A stretch of DNA of 64,000 nt. It comes from AP-15 sp963781215. GTDB taxonomy: Bacteria > Pseudomonadota > Alphaproteobacteria > ATCC43930 > CGMCC-115725. Location of the stretch: assembly GCA_963781215.1 (NCBI GenBank), contig CAWAFE010000053.1:1-64000 (forward strand). The letters are read 5' to 3'. This document shows, in pieces, positions 1 through 9,868 of the stretch (the first letter of the stretch is position 1; every line of letters begins with the position of its first letter). A model generated the notes under the pieces. It saw only the letters and a list, made by a program, of their open reading frames with translations, ran no database searches and was not told where the DNA came from. Made by a program: the position numbers and the translations under genes.

Positions 1-142
1 CGGCGCGATCCAGCCGGCTATGCCGGAGGTCGTTCTGCCGAAACCCTCAGGCGAACGCCGCGAGCTGAGCGCTCGATATACGCCGGCTGCTGCGTCCTCA
101 ATTGCGGCGCGCCGAGCTTACGGTCGCCCGGTCGTTCGGCGT

Positions 143-1048
143 CTACGGAAGCTCGGCGTAGGCGATGCCGGTCAGGTTCCCTTCGGCGAAGAGCAGCAGC
201 TTCTTGTTCGAACCATCGAGGCCAGCGCTGTAGACCGAGCCGGCGAAGTCGGTGACGAACATCCGCCCGCCTTTCAGGTCCAAAGCCAGCCCGATGCCTT
301 CCATCAAATGAGAGAAGACGATCTCGGGGTCTTTGCGTTCGCCCGGCGTTGGATCAATCGGCGCCCGATTGACGGTATTGCCACGCGGGGGGTCGCCGCG
401 GTCAGTCCAATACATCATCCGGTTGGCGATATCGAGCTCCAGATCGATCGGCTCCGGCAGGTGGTCGTAGAGCAATTCAATGTCTTGGCGATTTGCCGGA
501 GTCTGGCCGTGCGGCAGCTCGATATTGCCGCGGAAAATGCGGCCTTCGCCGGCGTCGTCGCTGCCTTTCTGCGTCCAGTAGAATTTGCCGCCAGCGGCGT
601 CCACGGCAATGCCGACGCACCATTTGCGCGCATCCGGGCCCGGACGCGGGTCGCCCTGGCTCGTGTCGACGAGGGTTTCGATGTTCGAACCATCGAGGTT
701 GGCGCGCATCACCCGCATGCCTTCACGGTCGCACCAGTAGAGCTTTCGGGTTTTCTTTTCGATCTGGAGCTGCTTCGGGGTGTACGTGCCGCCCGGCGGA
801 ACGGCAAACCTGCGGTTCTTGCCATCGAGATCGCAGCGCTCGATCGAGCCGTCGTTTGCTTTGAAATTGCCCATGTTGGTCCAATAGATGTGGCCGTGCG
901 CCGCATCCACGACGACGCCGTCCGGATGTGGCCCCTGACCCTCGGTCAGGACCGTTTTCAGATCGGAGCCGTCGGGATTCACCGACAGGATGCGCCCGGC
1001 GCCGAGGTCGAGGAAGAACAGGCGCCCCGAATTGGATTCGCTGGACAT
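143..1048 (-). CDS. YWTD-repeat beta-propeller protein (SMP-30/LDLR-B-like)
   Basis: A 301-residue protein built of repeated blades carrying the YWTD-type signature: YWTN, YWCD, YWTQ and YWTD are seen at roughly 45-residue spacing, each followed by a DG/LDGS turn. This is the pattern of LDL-receptor class B repeats found in bacterial six-bladed propellers of the SMP-30/gluconolactonase-like group. No signal peptide is visible, so it is probably cytoplasmic. The start at 1048 was chosen because AGGAG lies 8 nt upstream; an in-frame ATG at 1090 has no such site. It is the last gene of a leftward group with a hydroxyacyl-CoA dehydrogenase-family gene. Its substrate cannot be named; a sugar lactonase or a structural propeller are both possible. 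Confidence 0.8.
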   Translation of the reverse strand: MSSESNSGRLFFLDLGAGRILSVNPDGSDLKTVLTEGQGPHPDGVVVDAAHGHIYWTNMGNFKANDGSIERCDLDGKNRRFAVPPGGTYTPKQLQIEKKTRKLYWCDREGMRVMRANLDGSNIETLVDTSQGDPRPGPDARKWCVGIAVDAAGGKFYWTQKGSDDAGEGRIFRGNIELPHGQTPANRQDIELLYDHLPEPIDLELDIANRMMYWTDRGDPPRGNTVNRAPIDPTPGERKDPEIVFSHLMEGIGLALDLKGGRMFVTDFAGSVYSAGLDGSNKKLLLFAEGNLTGIAYAELP

Positions 1049-1095
1049 GAAAGTAACTCCTGTTTCGCCGCCACTCCCATTTCGCTGCATCGCGG

Positions 1096-2047
1096 CTAGG
1101 CAGGTTGCGAGGTATCGGCGCCGGTGCGCAATGCGAGGAGCCCGAGAAGTACCCGGTCGCGTTCTTCGGCGAGCTCCCGGATCGAGCGCGATCCCACTTC
1201 GGCTTTGACGCCGTCGATGAGCTTTTGCCGCAGTTCGGGTGTCAACTCAGGCGAGCCGAGGTGCCTTCCACCAGGCGGTAATCGGCCCGGTGAACTGGTC
1301 GAGGAAGTGCGCCATGCCGCCCTCGCCGCCCCCCAGATGGTTGAGCAGAACCTGCCCCATGATCCCCCACCGCAATCCCGGCCCCCAGCACAGCGCGGTA
1401 TCAACGTCGGCGACGCTGAGGACGCCCTCGCCGACGAGGTAATAGACCTCGCGCATCACCGCCGCCTGCAGGCGGTTGGCGACGTGGCCGGATAGCTCTT
1501 TGTGGAGGCGGACGGTGCGCTTGCCGATCGAGGTGTAGAATTGCGCCGCACGCTCGATCGTGTCTTCCGAGGTCTTCGATCCGCCGACGATCTCGACCAG
1601 CGGGATCAGGTGCGGCGGGTTGAACGGGTGGCCGATGACGCAGCGCTCCGGGTGCAGCTTGCAGCCCTCCTGGATGCTGCTCATCGTCAGCCCCGACGAG
1701 CTCGACGCGATGATCACATCGGGCGGCAACAACTCGTCGAGCTGCCGATAGAGGTTCTGCTTGAAGTCGATGCGTTCCGGGCCGTTTTCCTGCACCAGGT
1801 CGGCGTCCGCGACGCAGGTGGCGAGGTCGGTCGTGAATGTCAGGTTCGACTGCGAGGCGCCGGGCGCCAGCCCTAATTGCTCGAGCGCAGGCCAGGCGGT
1901 CTCGACGTAATGCCGCAGCGCCTTCTCGGCCCCCGGCGCGGGGTCGGTTGCCGCGACTTTGCGGCCCTTTGCCAGAAAGAGTGCTGCCCAGCTGGCGCCA
2001 ATAACGCCGGTGCCGATGATGGCGATGCGGTTGATCGGTCGGTTCAT
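1096..2047 (-). CDS. 3-hydroxyacyl-CoA / L-carnitine dehydrogenase family protein (frameshifted)
   Basis: NAD-dependent dehydrogenase of about 316 residues. The N-terminus has the Rossmann motif GTGVIGASWA, then a DPAPGAE segment, the GHPFNPPHLIPLVE active-site region and the C-terminal RWGIMGQ helix. Length and motifs fit L-carnitine dehydrogenase best; generic 3-hydroxybutyryl-CoA dehydrogenases are shorter. The reading frame breaks near 1258: the protein runs to TAWWKAPRLA and stops, while the expected tail LGSPELTPELRQK continues one frame over to a stop at 1096. One extra base there would explain it. It lies downstream of an acyl-CoA dehydrogenase and a CaiB-type CoA-transferase on the same strand, consistent with a short-chain acyl or carnitine-like catabolic unit. 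The exact substrate is not determinable. Confidence 0.82.
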
Positions 2048-2095
2048 CGAAGTGGTCCTCTGCTAGAGGAGGGACGGTGTTTGCTCGACCGGCAA

Positions 2096-3314
2096 CTACA
2101 CGAAGGCGCTGAGCCCGGTGACGGCTTTGCCGACGATCAGGTTCTGCATCTGATAGGTACCTTCGTAGGAGTAGAGCGCTTCGGCATCGGCGAAGAAGCG
2201 TGCGACTTTGTAATCGGCGACGATGCCGTTGCCGCCCAAAAGCTCGCGGGCCCACGCAACCGTCTCGCGGGACTTGGCCGTGCAGAACGCCTTGGCGAGT
2301 GCCGCATGGGCGTCGGTCAATTTGCCCTCGGCATGCAGCTGCGCTTGGCGCACGATCAGGCACTGCGACGCCGTGATGTTGGCGATCATCTTGGCGAGGA
2401 GGTCCTGCACCAGCTGGAACGAGCCGATCGGCTTGCCGAACTGCAAGCGCTCCTGGCTGTACTTGACGGCGGCCTCGTAGGCGCCCATCGCGCATCCGGT
2501 CGCCATCCACGCCACAGCGTAGCGCGTGATCTTCAGCACCTTCGCGGTGTCGCGGAACGAGTTGCCGCCCTGGAGCCGGTTCGACTTCCGGGACCCGGAC
2601 ATCATGCAGCGTGATGTGGCCGTTCTGAACGACCTTGAGGGCGATCTTGTTTTCGATCTTCTCGACGCTGAAACCGGGTGAGTTCTTGTTCTCGACGATG
2701 AAGCCCTTGACCTGATTATCGGCGAGATCACGCGCCCAAATGATGGAAACATCGCACCATGGCGCATTGCCGATCCACCGCTTCTCGCCGTTGAGGATCC
2801 AGGTGTCGCCCTCGCGCTTTGCTGTCGTCGTCAGGCCGCCGGAGGCGCCGGAACCGACGAGCGGCTCGGTGAGGCCGAAGCAGCCGATCTTCTCGAGGCG
2901 CGCCATCGGCGGCAGCCACTTCTGCTTCTGCTCTTCCGAGCCGTCGATGTAGATGGAGCCCATCGCCAGACCGGTATGCACCGCCACGAACGTCGTGAAC
3001 GACGGGTCTATGCGAGCCATCTCCATCAGCACAAAGCCGAGCAGCGCCAGGCTGCCGCCCGCGCAGCCGTAGCCGTGCATTGCCAGCCCGCCGATGCCCA
3101 ACTCCTTCACCGCCGGCAGCAGCTCGAAGGGAAAGGCGTCCTTCACCCAGTACTCGGTGATGACGGGCGCGACCTTGGCCTCCATAAACGCGCGCACCCT
3201 CTTCACCGTCGCGAGTTCCTCGGCGTTCAAGGTTTCATAGACCTCGTAGAAGTCACTATTCGGCGCCGGCAACGCACGCTGGGGACGGGCTGGAACGGGG
3301 TTAGGTGCGGCCAT
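2096..3314 (-). CDS. Acyl-CoA dehydrogenase, glutaryl-CoA dehydrogenase/ACX4-like (frameshifted)
   Basis: FAD-dependent acyl-CoA dehydrogenase of about 405 residues. Visible are the N-terminal helical domain, the flavin-binding segment GLTEP...GSGASGG and NGEKRWIGN, and the C-terminal LLGGNGI and YEGTYQMQNL motifs. The Glu of YEGT occupies the place of the catalytic base in glutaryl-CoA dehydrogenase. The frame breaks near 2587: upstream frame reads HDVRVPE, downstream frame resumes SNRLQGGNSFRD, so a single inserted base is likely. Start 3314 is preceded by GAGGAA at 8 nt; an in-frame TTG at 3329 is less likely. Sits between the CoA-transferase and the hydroxyacyl-CoA dehydrogenase gene, probably one leftward operon. 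It could be a short-chain acyl-CoA oxidase-like enzyme instead. Confidence 0.85.
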
Positions 3315-3373
3315 GTCCAGGTTCCTCAATTGGCTAGAGAGACGGAAGGGGCGACACGCGGTTTATTCCGCGG

Positions 3374-4594
3374 TCATTCCTTGAACGGCGGGACGGCGCC
3401 GCTCGCGTGCAAGCCGTCGATTTCAGACCCGCTGAACCCGAGTTGCTTGAGAACTTCTCCATTGTGTTCTCCTAGCGCCGGAGCCCGCTTTGCAGGCACC
3501 TTGGTGACGCCATGCACCTGAATAGGACTGCCGATCGTGGAGGTCAGCTTGCCGCCTGCGCCTTCGAGCGGAACGACGATGTCATTCAACCGCAACTGCG
3601 GATCGTCTATGACTTCCTGTGGTCCACGGACGGCGCCGAAGGTGACATGAACGCCCTGGAAGACGTCATACCAATAATTCATCGGTTGCGAACCGAAGAC
3701 TTCATCGAGAATTTCGGTCAGCTGCGACATGTTCTGTACCAGCTTGGCTGGATCGGAGAAGCGCGGATCCGTCAGTAAATCGACACGGCCGATCGCTTTC
3801 GCCACAGCGGCCAATTTGTCGGGTGTGACGATAAGAACGAACCATGTGTCATCCGCAGCGCGGTACACATTCAACGCCGCATTTGCGGGATGCCTTCGGT
3901 CGTGCAGCCCGAAAAATTTGGCCTCGCACAGCGCGGCCTGGATCGCAACGCTCGCCGACCAGACGCCCTCGGCGAGGAGCGACGTCGTGACATAGGATCC
4001 TTTGCCGGTACGCTCGCGATGATAGAGCGCCGTCACGATCGCGGAATAGAGGCCGACGGCGGTCGCATTGTCGCCGCTCCCGCCCACCGGCCAAGTCGGC
4101 GGCGCGCCGGCGTCGCGAGTCATGGACAACAATCCGCTTCGCGCCCAGTAGGAGGTGATGTCGAATCCGGGAAGATCGGCGTCTGGACCCTTTTCGCCGA
4201 AACCCGTGAGATCCGCATAGATCAGCCGCTGGTTCCACTGCACGACGTCGTCATATTCGAGCTTCAATCTCTTGCGTGCGGGATGCGGCGTGTTGACGAT
4301 GAGTACATCGGCCCACTTTACCAGCCGCTCGAGAACCGGCCGAGCGCTCGGCGATTTCAAATCGAGCGTGATGCCGCGCTTGTTGCGGTTGGCCAGATGC
4401 CACTGATAGGGATCCTCCGCTTGCGGCTGCGGCGGGAGCTTGTGCCCGTTTCTCCACGGATCGCCCGTGGGCGGCTCTACCTTGACGACCTCGGCGCCGA
4501 AGTCGGACAGGATCGTCGCCGCACCTGGTCCGGCGATGAAGCTCGCAAAATCAACAACCTTCAGCCCGGAAAAGATATTGGCGGGCTCTGCCAT
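3374..4594 (-). CDS. CaiB/BaiF family III CoA-transferase
   Basis: A 406-residue class III CoA-transferase, a normal family length. It starts with GLKVVDFASFIAGPGA, has the GAEVVKVEPPTGD loop and the GFDITSYWARSG segment, whose Asp is the residue that forms the acyl-anhydride in this family. The C-terminus ends in the usual GEHNGEVLKQLGFS segment. Reaction: transfer of CoA between an acyl-CoA donor and a carboxylate; the acid is unknown. The start is well supported by AGGAGGTG 6 nt upstream. It is the first gene after a 146-bp gap and probably leads the leftward unit with the acyl-CoA dehydrogenase and hydroxyacyl-CoA dehydrogenase-like genes, where it would activate the substrate. Confidence 0.9.
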   Translation of the reverse strand: MAEPANIFSGLKVVDFASFIAGPGAATILSDFGAEVVKVEPPTGDPWRNGHKLPPQPQAEDPYQWHLANRNKRGITLDLKSPSARPVLERLVKWADVLIVNTPHPARKRLKLEYDDVVQWNQRLIYADLTGFGEKGPDADLPGFDITSYWARSGLLSMTRDAGAPPTWPVGGSGDNATAVGLYSAIVTALYHRERTGKGSYVTTSLLAEGVWSASVAIQAALCEAKFFGLHDRRHPANAALNVYRAADDTWFVLIVTPDKLAAVAKAIGRVDLLTDPRFSDPAKLVQNMSQLTEILDEVFGSQPMNYWYDVFQGVHVTFGAVRGPQEVIDDPQLRLNDIVVPLEGAGGKLTSTIGSPIQVHGVTKVPAKRAPALGEHNGEVLKQLGFSGSEIDGLHASGAVPPFKE

Positions 4595-4666
4595 TCAGCA
4601 CCTCCTGTCCAAGTGTTCATCCGCCGGCTTCGGATTGGATCGCTGGTGATAGGATACGAATAATGT

Positions 4667-4732
4667 ACCGGTGGTTCAATCAAAGATAATTAAGTTGCGT
4701 AAATCTCGGTAAAGCTTAGCAAGTGGACCGGT
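4667..4732. promoter_or_regulatory. Possible operator pair: two ACCGGT palindromes 60 bp apart
   Basis: The AT-rich gap before the CoA-transferase gene holds ACCGGT at 4667-4672 and again at 4727-4732, an exact 60-bp spacing. This is the natural place for the leftward promoter. The sites are only 6 bp each, so chance is a real alternative. Confidence 0.2.
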
Positions 4733-4740
4733 TGTCGGAA

Positions 4741-5423
4741 CTACGCACCAACCAGCGCCAGCAGCTCCTCGAGCGATGCGATCTCACGATCCGGGTTTCC
4801 GGGCAACCGTTCGGGCCGCTGGCCGTAACGGTTGCACCATACGACGCGCATGCCGAAGGCCGAGGCGGCGTAAGCGTCCCAGGCGTTGGAAGACTGGAAC
4901 GAGATCGCCTCGGCCGGGATCGCCAGGCGATCGACGGCGAGCCGGTAAACCTTGGGGTGCTGCTTGTAAACGCCAACCAGCTCCACAGACAGGACGGCAT
5001 CGAGGAGATCGCCGATCCCCGCGTTGTTGACCGCGGCGTCGAGCATATCCGGCGAGCCGTTCGACAGGATTGCCGTCTCGAGCCCGGCCGATTTCAGCCG
5101 TTGCAGCATTGCCAGGACTTCGGGGAAGGTGTCGAGCGTGCGGTAGAGGCCCATCAACCGCGCCCTCAGCGGCGGATCATCGAGCCCCGGTGTCTCCAGC
5201 GCAAAATCGAGCGAGTCGCCGGTGACTTGCCAGAAATCGGCGTGCCGGCTCTCAACGCCCGGAGCCAAGTGTATTGCAGTTGCTTGTCGCGCCACAGCGC
5301 GGTCAGCGGACCGATACGGTCACCGAGCACATCGCGGCAGCCCGCGGCCGCCGAGGCGTAGTCAAATAGCGTGCCATAGGCGTCGAAGACGCAGGCGCGA
5401 ATGCCTGAAAGCGCAGTTGCCAT
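4741..5423 (-). CDS. Haloacid dehalogenase, type II (HAD superfamily, frameshifted)
   Basis: About 226 residues. Motif I is VFDAYGTLFD, with the nucleophilic Asp; motif II is LSNGSPDML; the C-terminal SSNAWDAYAASAFG and VVWCNR segments are typical of L-2-haloacid dehalogenase type II rather than other HAD phosphatases. Expected reaction: hydrolysis of 2-haloalkanoates to 2-hydroxyacids, in the cytoplasm. The frame breaks near 5246: the upstream part ends at QYTWLRALR and the rest, RHADFWQVTGD, continues in another frame, again as if one base were inserted. It is separated by 146 bp from the downstream CoA-transferase gene, so it may have its own transcript. Confidence 0.82.
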
Positions 5424-5539
5424 ATCACTTTCCTAACCAGGACAGCGGGAGAAGTCTTCCGACATCTTTTGCAAAGCTCCGGGCGGCGAGCTTCAATCCT
5501 CCGACGGTCCTCAGATAGAGAAGATCGTCTCACCCGGCT

Positions 5540-5792
5540 CCTCGAATCCAGCCCACGACCTTGCCCACCTCGGTGACGCGCTTGACCATTTCTCGTCGGC
5601 AATCGGACACCCCTCGGGATCGGTCGCTACACCAGAGCCCGACCGTGCGGTGGAAGCTGGTGCTCGGCAGCCGAAACCGAATATCGCATTGGACCTCTGC
5701 GACGAGCAGGTTCCAGCGCTGCATGCCGACGTTGCAATCCCGTACGTAGGCGGTACGCTTCATCTAGTTCATCGCGCTGCGCATCGGCAAGG
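5540..5792 (-). pseudogene. Decayed 3' fragment of a second boxB gene
   Basis: This stretch can be aligned with the end of the intact boxB at 10917-12341. Shared protein segments include RDCNVG/RDCDVG, QRWN, FRFRLPST, FHR and VGWI/VAGWI, and the DNA match extends past the open frame to GCGCTGCGCATCGGCA at about 5775-5790. About 50 bp corresponding to the middle of the intact region is missing and many substitutions are present, so the copy is old. It has the same orientation as the intact gene and lies on the other side of the TIR/SLATT island. The rest of the 5424-5958 gap shows no gene. Confidence 0.8.
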
Positions 5793-5958
5793 AATCTGGT
5801 CAGAGGCCCGCTTTGGAACCACGCGCGCCAAGGCGGTCGCTGTCACTCCTGATAATAGATTTTTTGGCGAACCGGCCCCTGCTCTTGCCCCAACGATCTC
5901 ACGCATGATAACGTCCTTTATCAACCATAAATTGACCTAGGGAGGGGAGGACGGCGGC

Positions 5959-8900
5959 GTGGACGCAGTGGCCGACATCCCAGCGGAGCCGGAGCGCGCC
6001 CCGGGAGCACCGGTGGCGGAGGCGAGCCAGTCCATTAGCGCCCCTTACGCTGGCCGTCATGGCGTCTCCGCGAAGCCGATGCTGTTCCTCAGTCACGCCG
6101 GTGCCGACACCGAGGCGGCGCGCGCGCTCAAGCGGCGGCTCGAAGAGGCTCAAGCGGCGGCTCGAAGAGGCTCCGGCGGCGCGGGAACAGGGTCTCAAGG
6201 TCTGGTTCGACAAGGACGACCTGCGCGCCGGCACGCCTTGGCAGGAGCAGCTCGAGCAGCTCGTGGAGCGCCGTGCCACCGCCTGCGCCGTCTATGTCGG
6301 CTCCAAAGGCGTGGTGAACTGGGTCGAGGCCGAGGTGCGCCTTGCCCTGTCGCGCGCGATCAGCGGCGGCGGCCACTTCCCCTTCGTGCCGATCATCGCC
6401 AAGGCCGCGGTGGGCAGCGCGGCGCTGCCCGGCTCCGCGCGGCAATTCCACGCCGTGCGCGACGTCGAGAACAAGCCCGAGGAATTCCAGAAGCTGCTCG
6501 AGGCCGTGCTCGGCCGTAGCGAGGAGGCGGGTGCGCTCAGGGCCGAGGCGGAGCCATTCTTCGGGCTGCGATCGATCGACGAGGAGCGCAGCCACCTCTT
6601 CTTCGGCCGCGAGCGCGAGACGCAGGACCTGATACAGCGGCTTTGGAAGCAGCAGCTGCTGGCGGTGGTCGGCGACAGCGGCTCGGGCAAGTCGTCGCTG
6701 GTCAAGGCCGGGCTGGTGCCGCGCTGGCGCGCTGGCCGAACTCGAGGGCCATCGGCCGGACGAGGAGCTGTGGCACGTCCTGGAGCTCCGCCCCGGCCGC
6801 GACCCGCGCCGCGCGCTCGGCGAGGCGGTGTTCGACGCGGCGGGCACGCTGGAGCGAACGGCGGAGGACCGCATCACCTATCAGCGGCTGGCGATGGACG
6901 AGCGAGACCCGGCGCTGGTCCGTCAGGGACTGCGCTGCGGATTGCCCTCCGACCGCACGCGTACGCTGGTGGTGGTGGACCAGCTCGAGGAGCTGGTAGC
7001 ACTGACGCCGAAGGAGCGCCGCCAGCCCTTCGTGGAGTTGCTGCTCGGCCTCGCCGAGCCGGGGCGACGAGGCGTTCTCGGTCGCGCTGACGATGCGGCG
7101 CGACTACTACAACCTGCTCTCCGCGCCCGAGTGTCGCCCGCTCTACGACCGGCTCGAGGCGAACGGCCGCAGGGCTCTGTACCTGCTCGGGCGGATGAGC
7201 GGCGAGGGGCTGTGCCGGATCGTTACCGAGCCGCTGCGGCTAGCCGGGATTGAGCGGGACGAGCGCGATGCGCTGGTCGAGGCGGTGCGACAGGATGTCG
7301 GCGAGCGGCCGGGCGACCTGGCGCTGGTGCAATTCGCGCTGACCCGCGCCTGGGAGAGGCGGGACGAGTTCGGAGGCAACCTACTGCAAGCCTACATCGG
7401 AGTGGGCCGGGTGGACGGCGCCCTCGCCAAGGAAGCCGATCGTGTGTTCGAGCAGGTGTTCGGGGGGGAGGCGACGGAGGCGGAGGTCTCGGCGACCCTG
7501 ATCCGCCTGGCACGGCTGGAGGGCACTGCCGGGCCGACCCGGCGCGTCGCGCGCCGGCGCGAGTTCCCAGCTGGGCGCTGGGCGCTGCTGCAGACCTTGG
7601 CCGACGTGAAGGGCAATCGGCTCGTCCTCATCGGAGGGCGCCAGTCCGACGGCGCGACCGATCCCGGAATCGGCCAGGAGACGGCAGAGATTGCGCACGA
7701 GGCGCTGCTGACGCGCTGGCCACGGCTGCACGCTTGGCTCAGCGAGGCGCCGGACGACAAGCGGACGCTCGACCGGCCGGCCGACCGCGCAGTGGAGTGG
7801 GCCGACGCCGCGGCCACGGAAGCGAAAGACAAGCTGCTCGCCGGGACGGATGCGGAGCGCGAAGCGTTCGACGCCCTGGAGCGCGCGCGACCGCTGTGGC
7901 TCTCGGATGAGGAGCGGGACTTCGTCGAAGCCAGCGTCGCGGACCACGAGGCGCGCCGCGAGCGCGAGCGGACGCAGGCGGCCGAGAGGGAGCGACTGCT
8001 GCGGGAGGCGATCGCGAACGAGTCGCGCGCGCTGGCCGCGCTGTCGGAGGCGGCGAGCCTACAAGGGCGGCACACGGACGCGCTCAAGCTCGCCGTCGCG
8101 TCCTGGCCACGACGAGGCGAGGACCTACGCCCCATGCTGGAGAGGTCCCTCCATGCCATGGGTCTCGCCACGGGGGGAAGAATCGAGGCCGTCCCTCCGC
8201 TGCGCCACGAGAGGCCGGTGAGGTCCGCCGCGTTCAGCCCGGATGGGACGCGGGTGGTCACCGTCTCCTCCGACAACACGGCGCGGCTGTGGGACGCGGC
8301 CACCGGCGCCCCGTTCGGCGAGCCGATGCGCCACGAGAATTGGGTGATGTCTGTCGCGTTCAGCCCGAGCGACAGGGCGCGGGTGGTCACTGCCTCCTCG
8401 GACGGCACGGCGCGGCTGCGGGACGCCGCCACCGGCGCCCCGATCGGGGCGCCGCTGCGCCACGAAGCGCTCGTGAGGTCCGCCGTGTTCAGCCCGGACG
8501 GGGCGCGGGTGGTCACCGCCTCGGAGGACCGCACGGCGCGGCTGTGGGACGCCGCCACCGGCGCCCCGCTCGGCGAGCCCATGCGCCATAACAGAGCGGT
8601 AAACACCGACGCGTTCAGCCCGCGCGACGGGGCGCGGGTGGTCACTGCCTCCTCGGACGGCACGGCGCGGCTGTGGGACGCCGCCACCGGCGTCCCGCTC
8701 GGGGAGCCGCTGCGCCACGAGGCGACGGTGAGGTCCGGCGCCTTCTCCCCCGACGGGGTGCGGGTGGTTACCGCCTCGGACGACCGCACGGCGCGGCTGT
8801 GGGACGGCGCCACCGGTGCCCCACTCGGAGGGCCGATGCGACATGAGGGCGGGGTGTGGAACGCCTTGTTCAGTCAGGATGGGGCGCGGGTGGTCACCGC

Positions 8901-9752
8901 CTCGGAGGACGGCACGGCGCGGCTGTGGGACGCGGCCACTGGCGCCCCGATCAGCGGGCCGATGCGCCACGAGGCGTGGGTGAGGTCCGGCGCCTTCTCC
9001 CCCGACGGGGCGCGGGTGATCACCGCGTGCGGCAGCGCCGGCGGGCCCGCATGGCGCGGCTATGGGACGCGCGGCCACCGGCGCCCCGCTAGGCGAGCCG
9101 ATGCGGCACGAGGGGTCGGTATTTTCCGCCGCGTTCTCCTTCGACGGGGCGCGGGTGGTCACCGCCTCAGAGGACGGCACGGCGCGGTTGTGGGACGCGG
9201 CCATCGGCGCCCCGCTCGGCGAGCCGATGCGGCACGAGGCGCTGGTGATCTCCGCCGCGTTCAGCCCGGACGGGGCGCGGGTGCTCACCGTCTCCCACGA
9301 CGGCACGGCGCGGCTGTGGGACGCGGCCACCGCCGCCCCGCTCGGCCCGCCGATGCGCCACCAAGGGTTGGTGCAGTCATTGAATGCAGCCGTGTTCAGC
9401 CCGCGCGACGGGGCGCGAGTGGTAACCGCCTCCTCGGACGGTACGGCGCGGCTGTGGGACGCCGCCACCGGCGCCCCGCTTGGCCCACCGATGCGCCACC
9501 GAGAGGTGGTCCATTCCGCCGCGTTCAGCCCGGACGGGTGGCGCGTGGTTACCGCCTCCTGGGACCGCACCGCGAGGGTGTGGGACGTCCGATGGCCGCA
9601 AGGATCGATCGATCACCGAGGTGGCCTGCGCCCTCCTCGGCAGAGACACGGACGTCGCGGGCCTCGCCGAGCGCTACGGCATCGTTGTCCGGGAGGCGAT
9701 CTGCGGCCCCGACGTGCCGGAGCCCGACCTGGCCCAACTCGACCGGCAGTGA
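5959..9752 (+). CDS. TIR - STAND NTPase - WD40 protein (several frame breaks)
   Basis: A single gene of about 1,260 codons when the breaks are bridged. It starts at GTG with GGAGGGGAGG 8-9 nt upstream. Domains: a TIR domain (about 6094-6410) with MLFLSHAGAD, KVWFDKDDL and NWVEAEV, whose Glu fits the TIR NADase position; a STAND-type NTPase (about 6555-7600) with FFGRERE, Walker A GDSGSGKSS and Walker B LVVVDQLEEL; a helical stretch; then eleven WD40 blades (about 8195-9595) and a short C-terminal tail. This is the architecture of bacterial immune or conflict STAND proteins: the propeller would sense, the NTPase would oligomerise and TIR would cleave NAD. Frame breaks occur near 6150 (tandem repeat), 6730, 7062 (GGGG run), 9020-9080 and 9600. 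Whether it is functional here is uncertain. Confidence 0.85.
6127..6170 (+). repeat. 22-bp perfect tandem duplication inside the TIR codons
   Basis: Positions 6127-6148 and 6149-6170 are identical 22-mers, starting CTCAAGCGGCGG. Since 22 is not a multiple of three, the second copy shifts the frame. Removing one copy gives an uninterrupted TIR reading ...LKRRLEEAPAAREQGLK.... Either a slipped-strand mutation or a sequence error. Confidence 0.95.
8195..9600 (+). repeat. Eleven-unit tandem array encoding WD40 blades
   Basis: Units of about 126-138 bp encode blades of the form RHE..VRSAAFSPDGARVV followed by TASEDGTARLWDAATGAP. The units are alike at the DNA level as well as in protein, notably around GCGCGGCTGTGGGACGC. 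Two or three units carry a small insertion (FSPRDGARVV). The unit around 9020-9080 is damaged by more than one indel. Such near-identical units suggest recent expansion or gene conversion, and they are also hard to assemble. Confidence 0.9.
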
Positions 9753-9868
9753 GGCCCTTGCTTCCGCTACCCGTGATGCCACCGCGGCGCGGCTGCCCGA
9801 CAGATGGATGGATAACACGACGGTCCCCGCCCTTCGGGGCCGGAATTCTTGAAAGCCGCGAGGTGACG

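Noticed and set aside
20..1099. Long open frame on the plus strand over the propeller gene
   Set aside because: No protein character; it mirrors the minus-strand YWTD gene, and high GC content opens antisense frames.
8125..9570. Long minus-strand frames over the WD40 array
   Set aside because: Repetitive Pro/Arg/His-rich translations produced by the tandem array on the coding strand; no domain.
8195..9600. CRISPR-like array
   Set aside because: Units are contiguous and code for WD40 blades; there are no short direct repeats separated by unique spacers.
5959..9752. Calling the TIR-STAND gene a definite pseudogene
   Set aside because: Similar frame breaks affect core metabolic genes in the window, so sequence error is as likely as decay.
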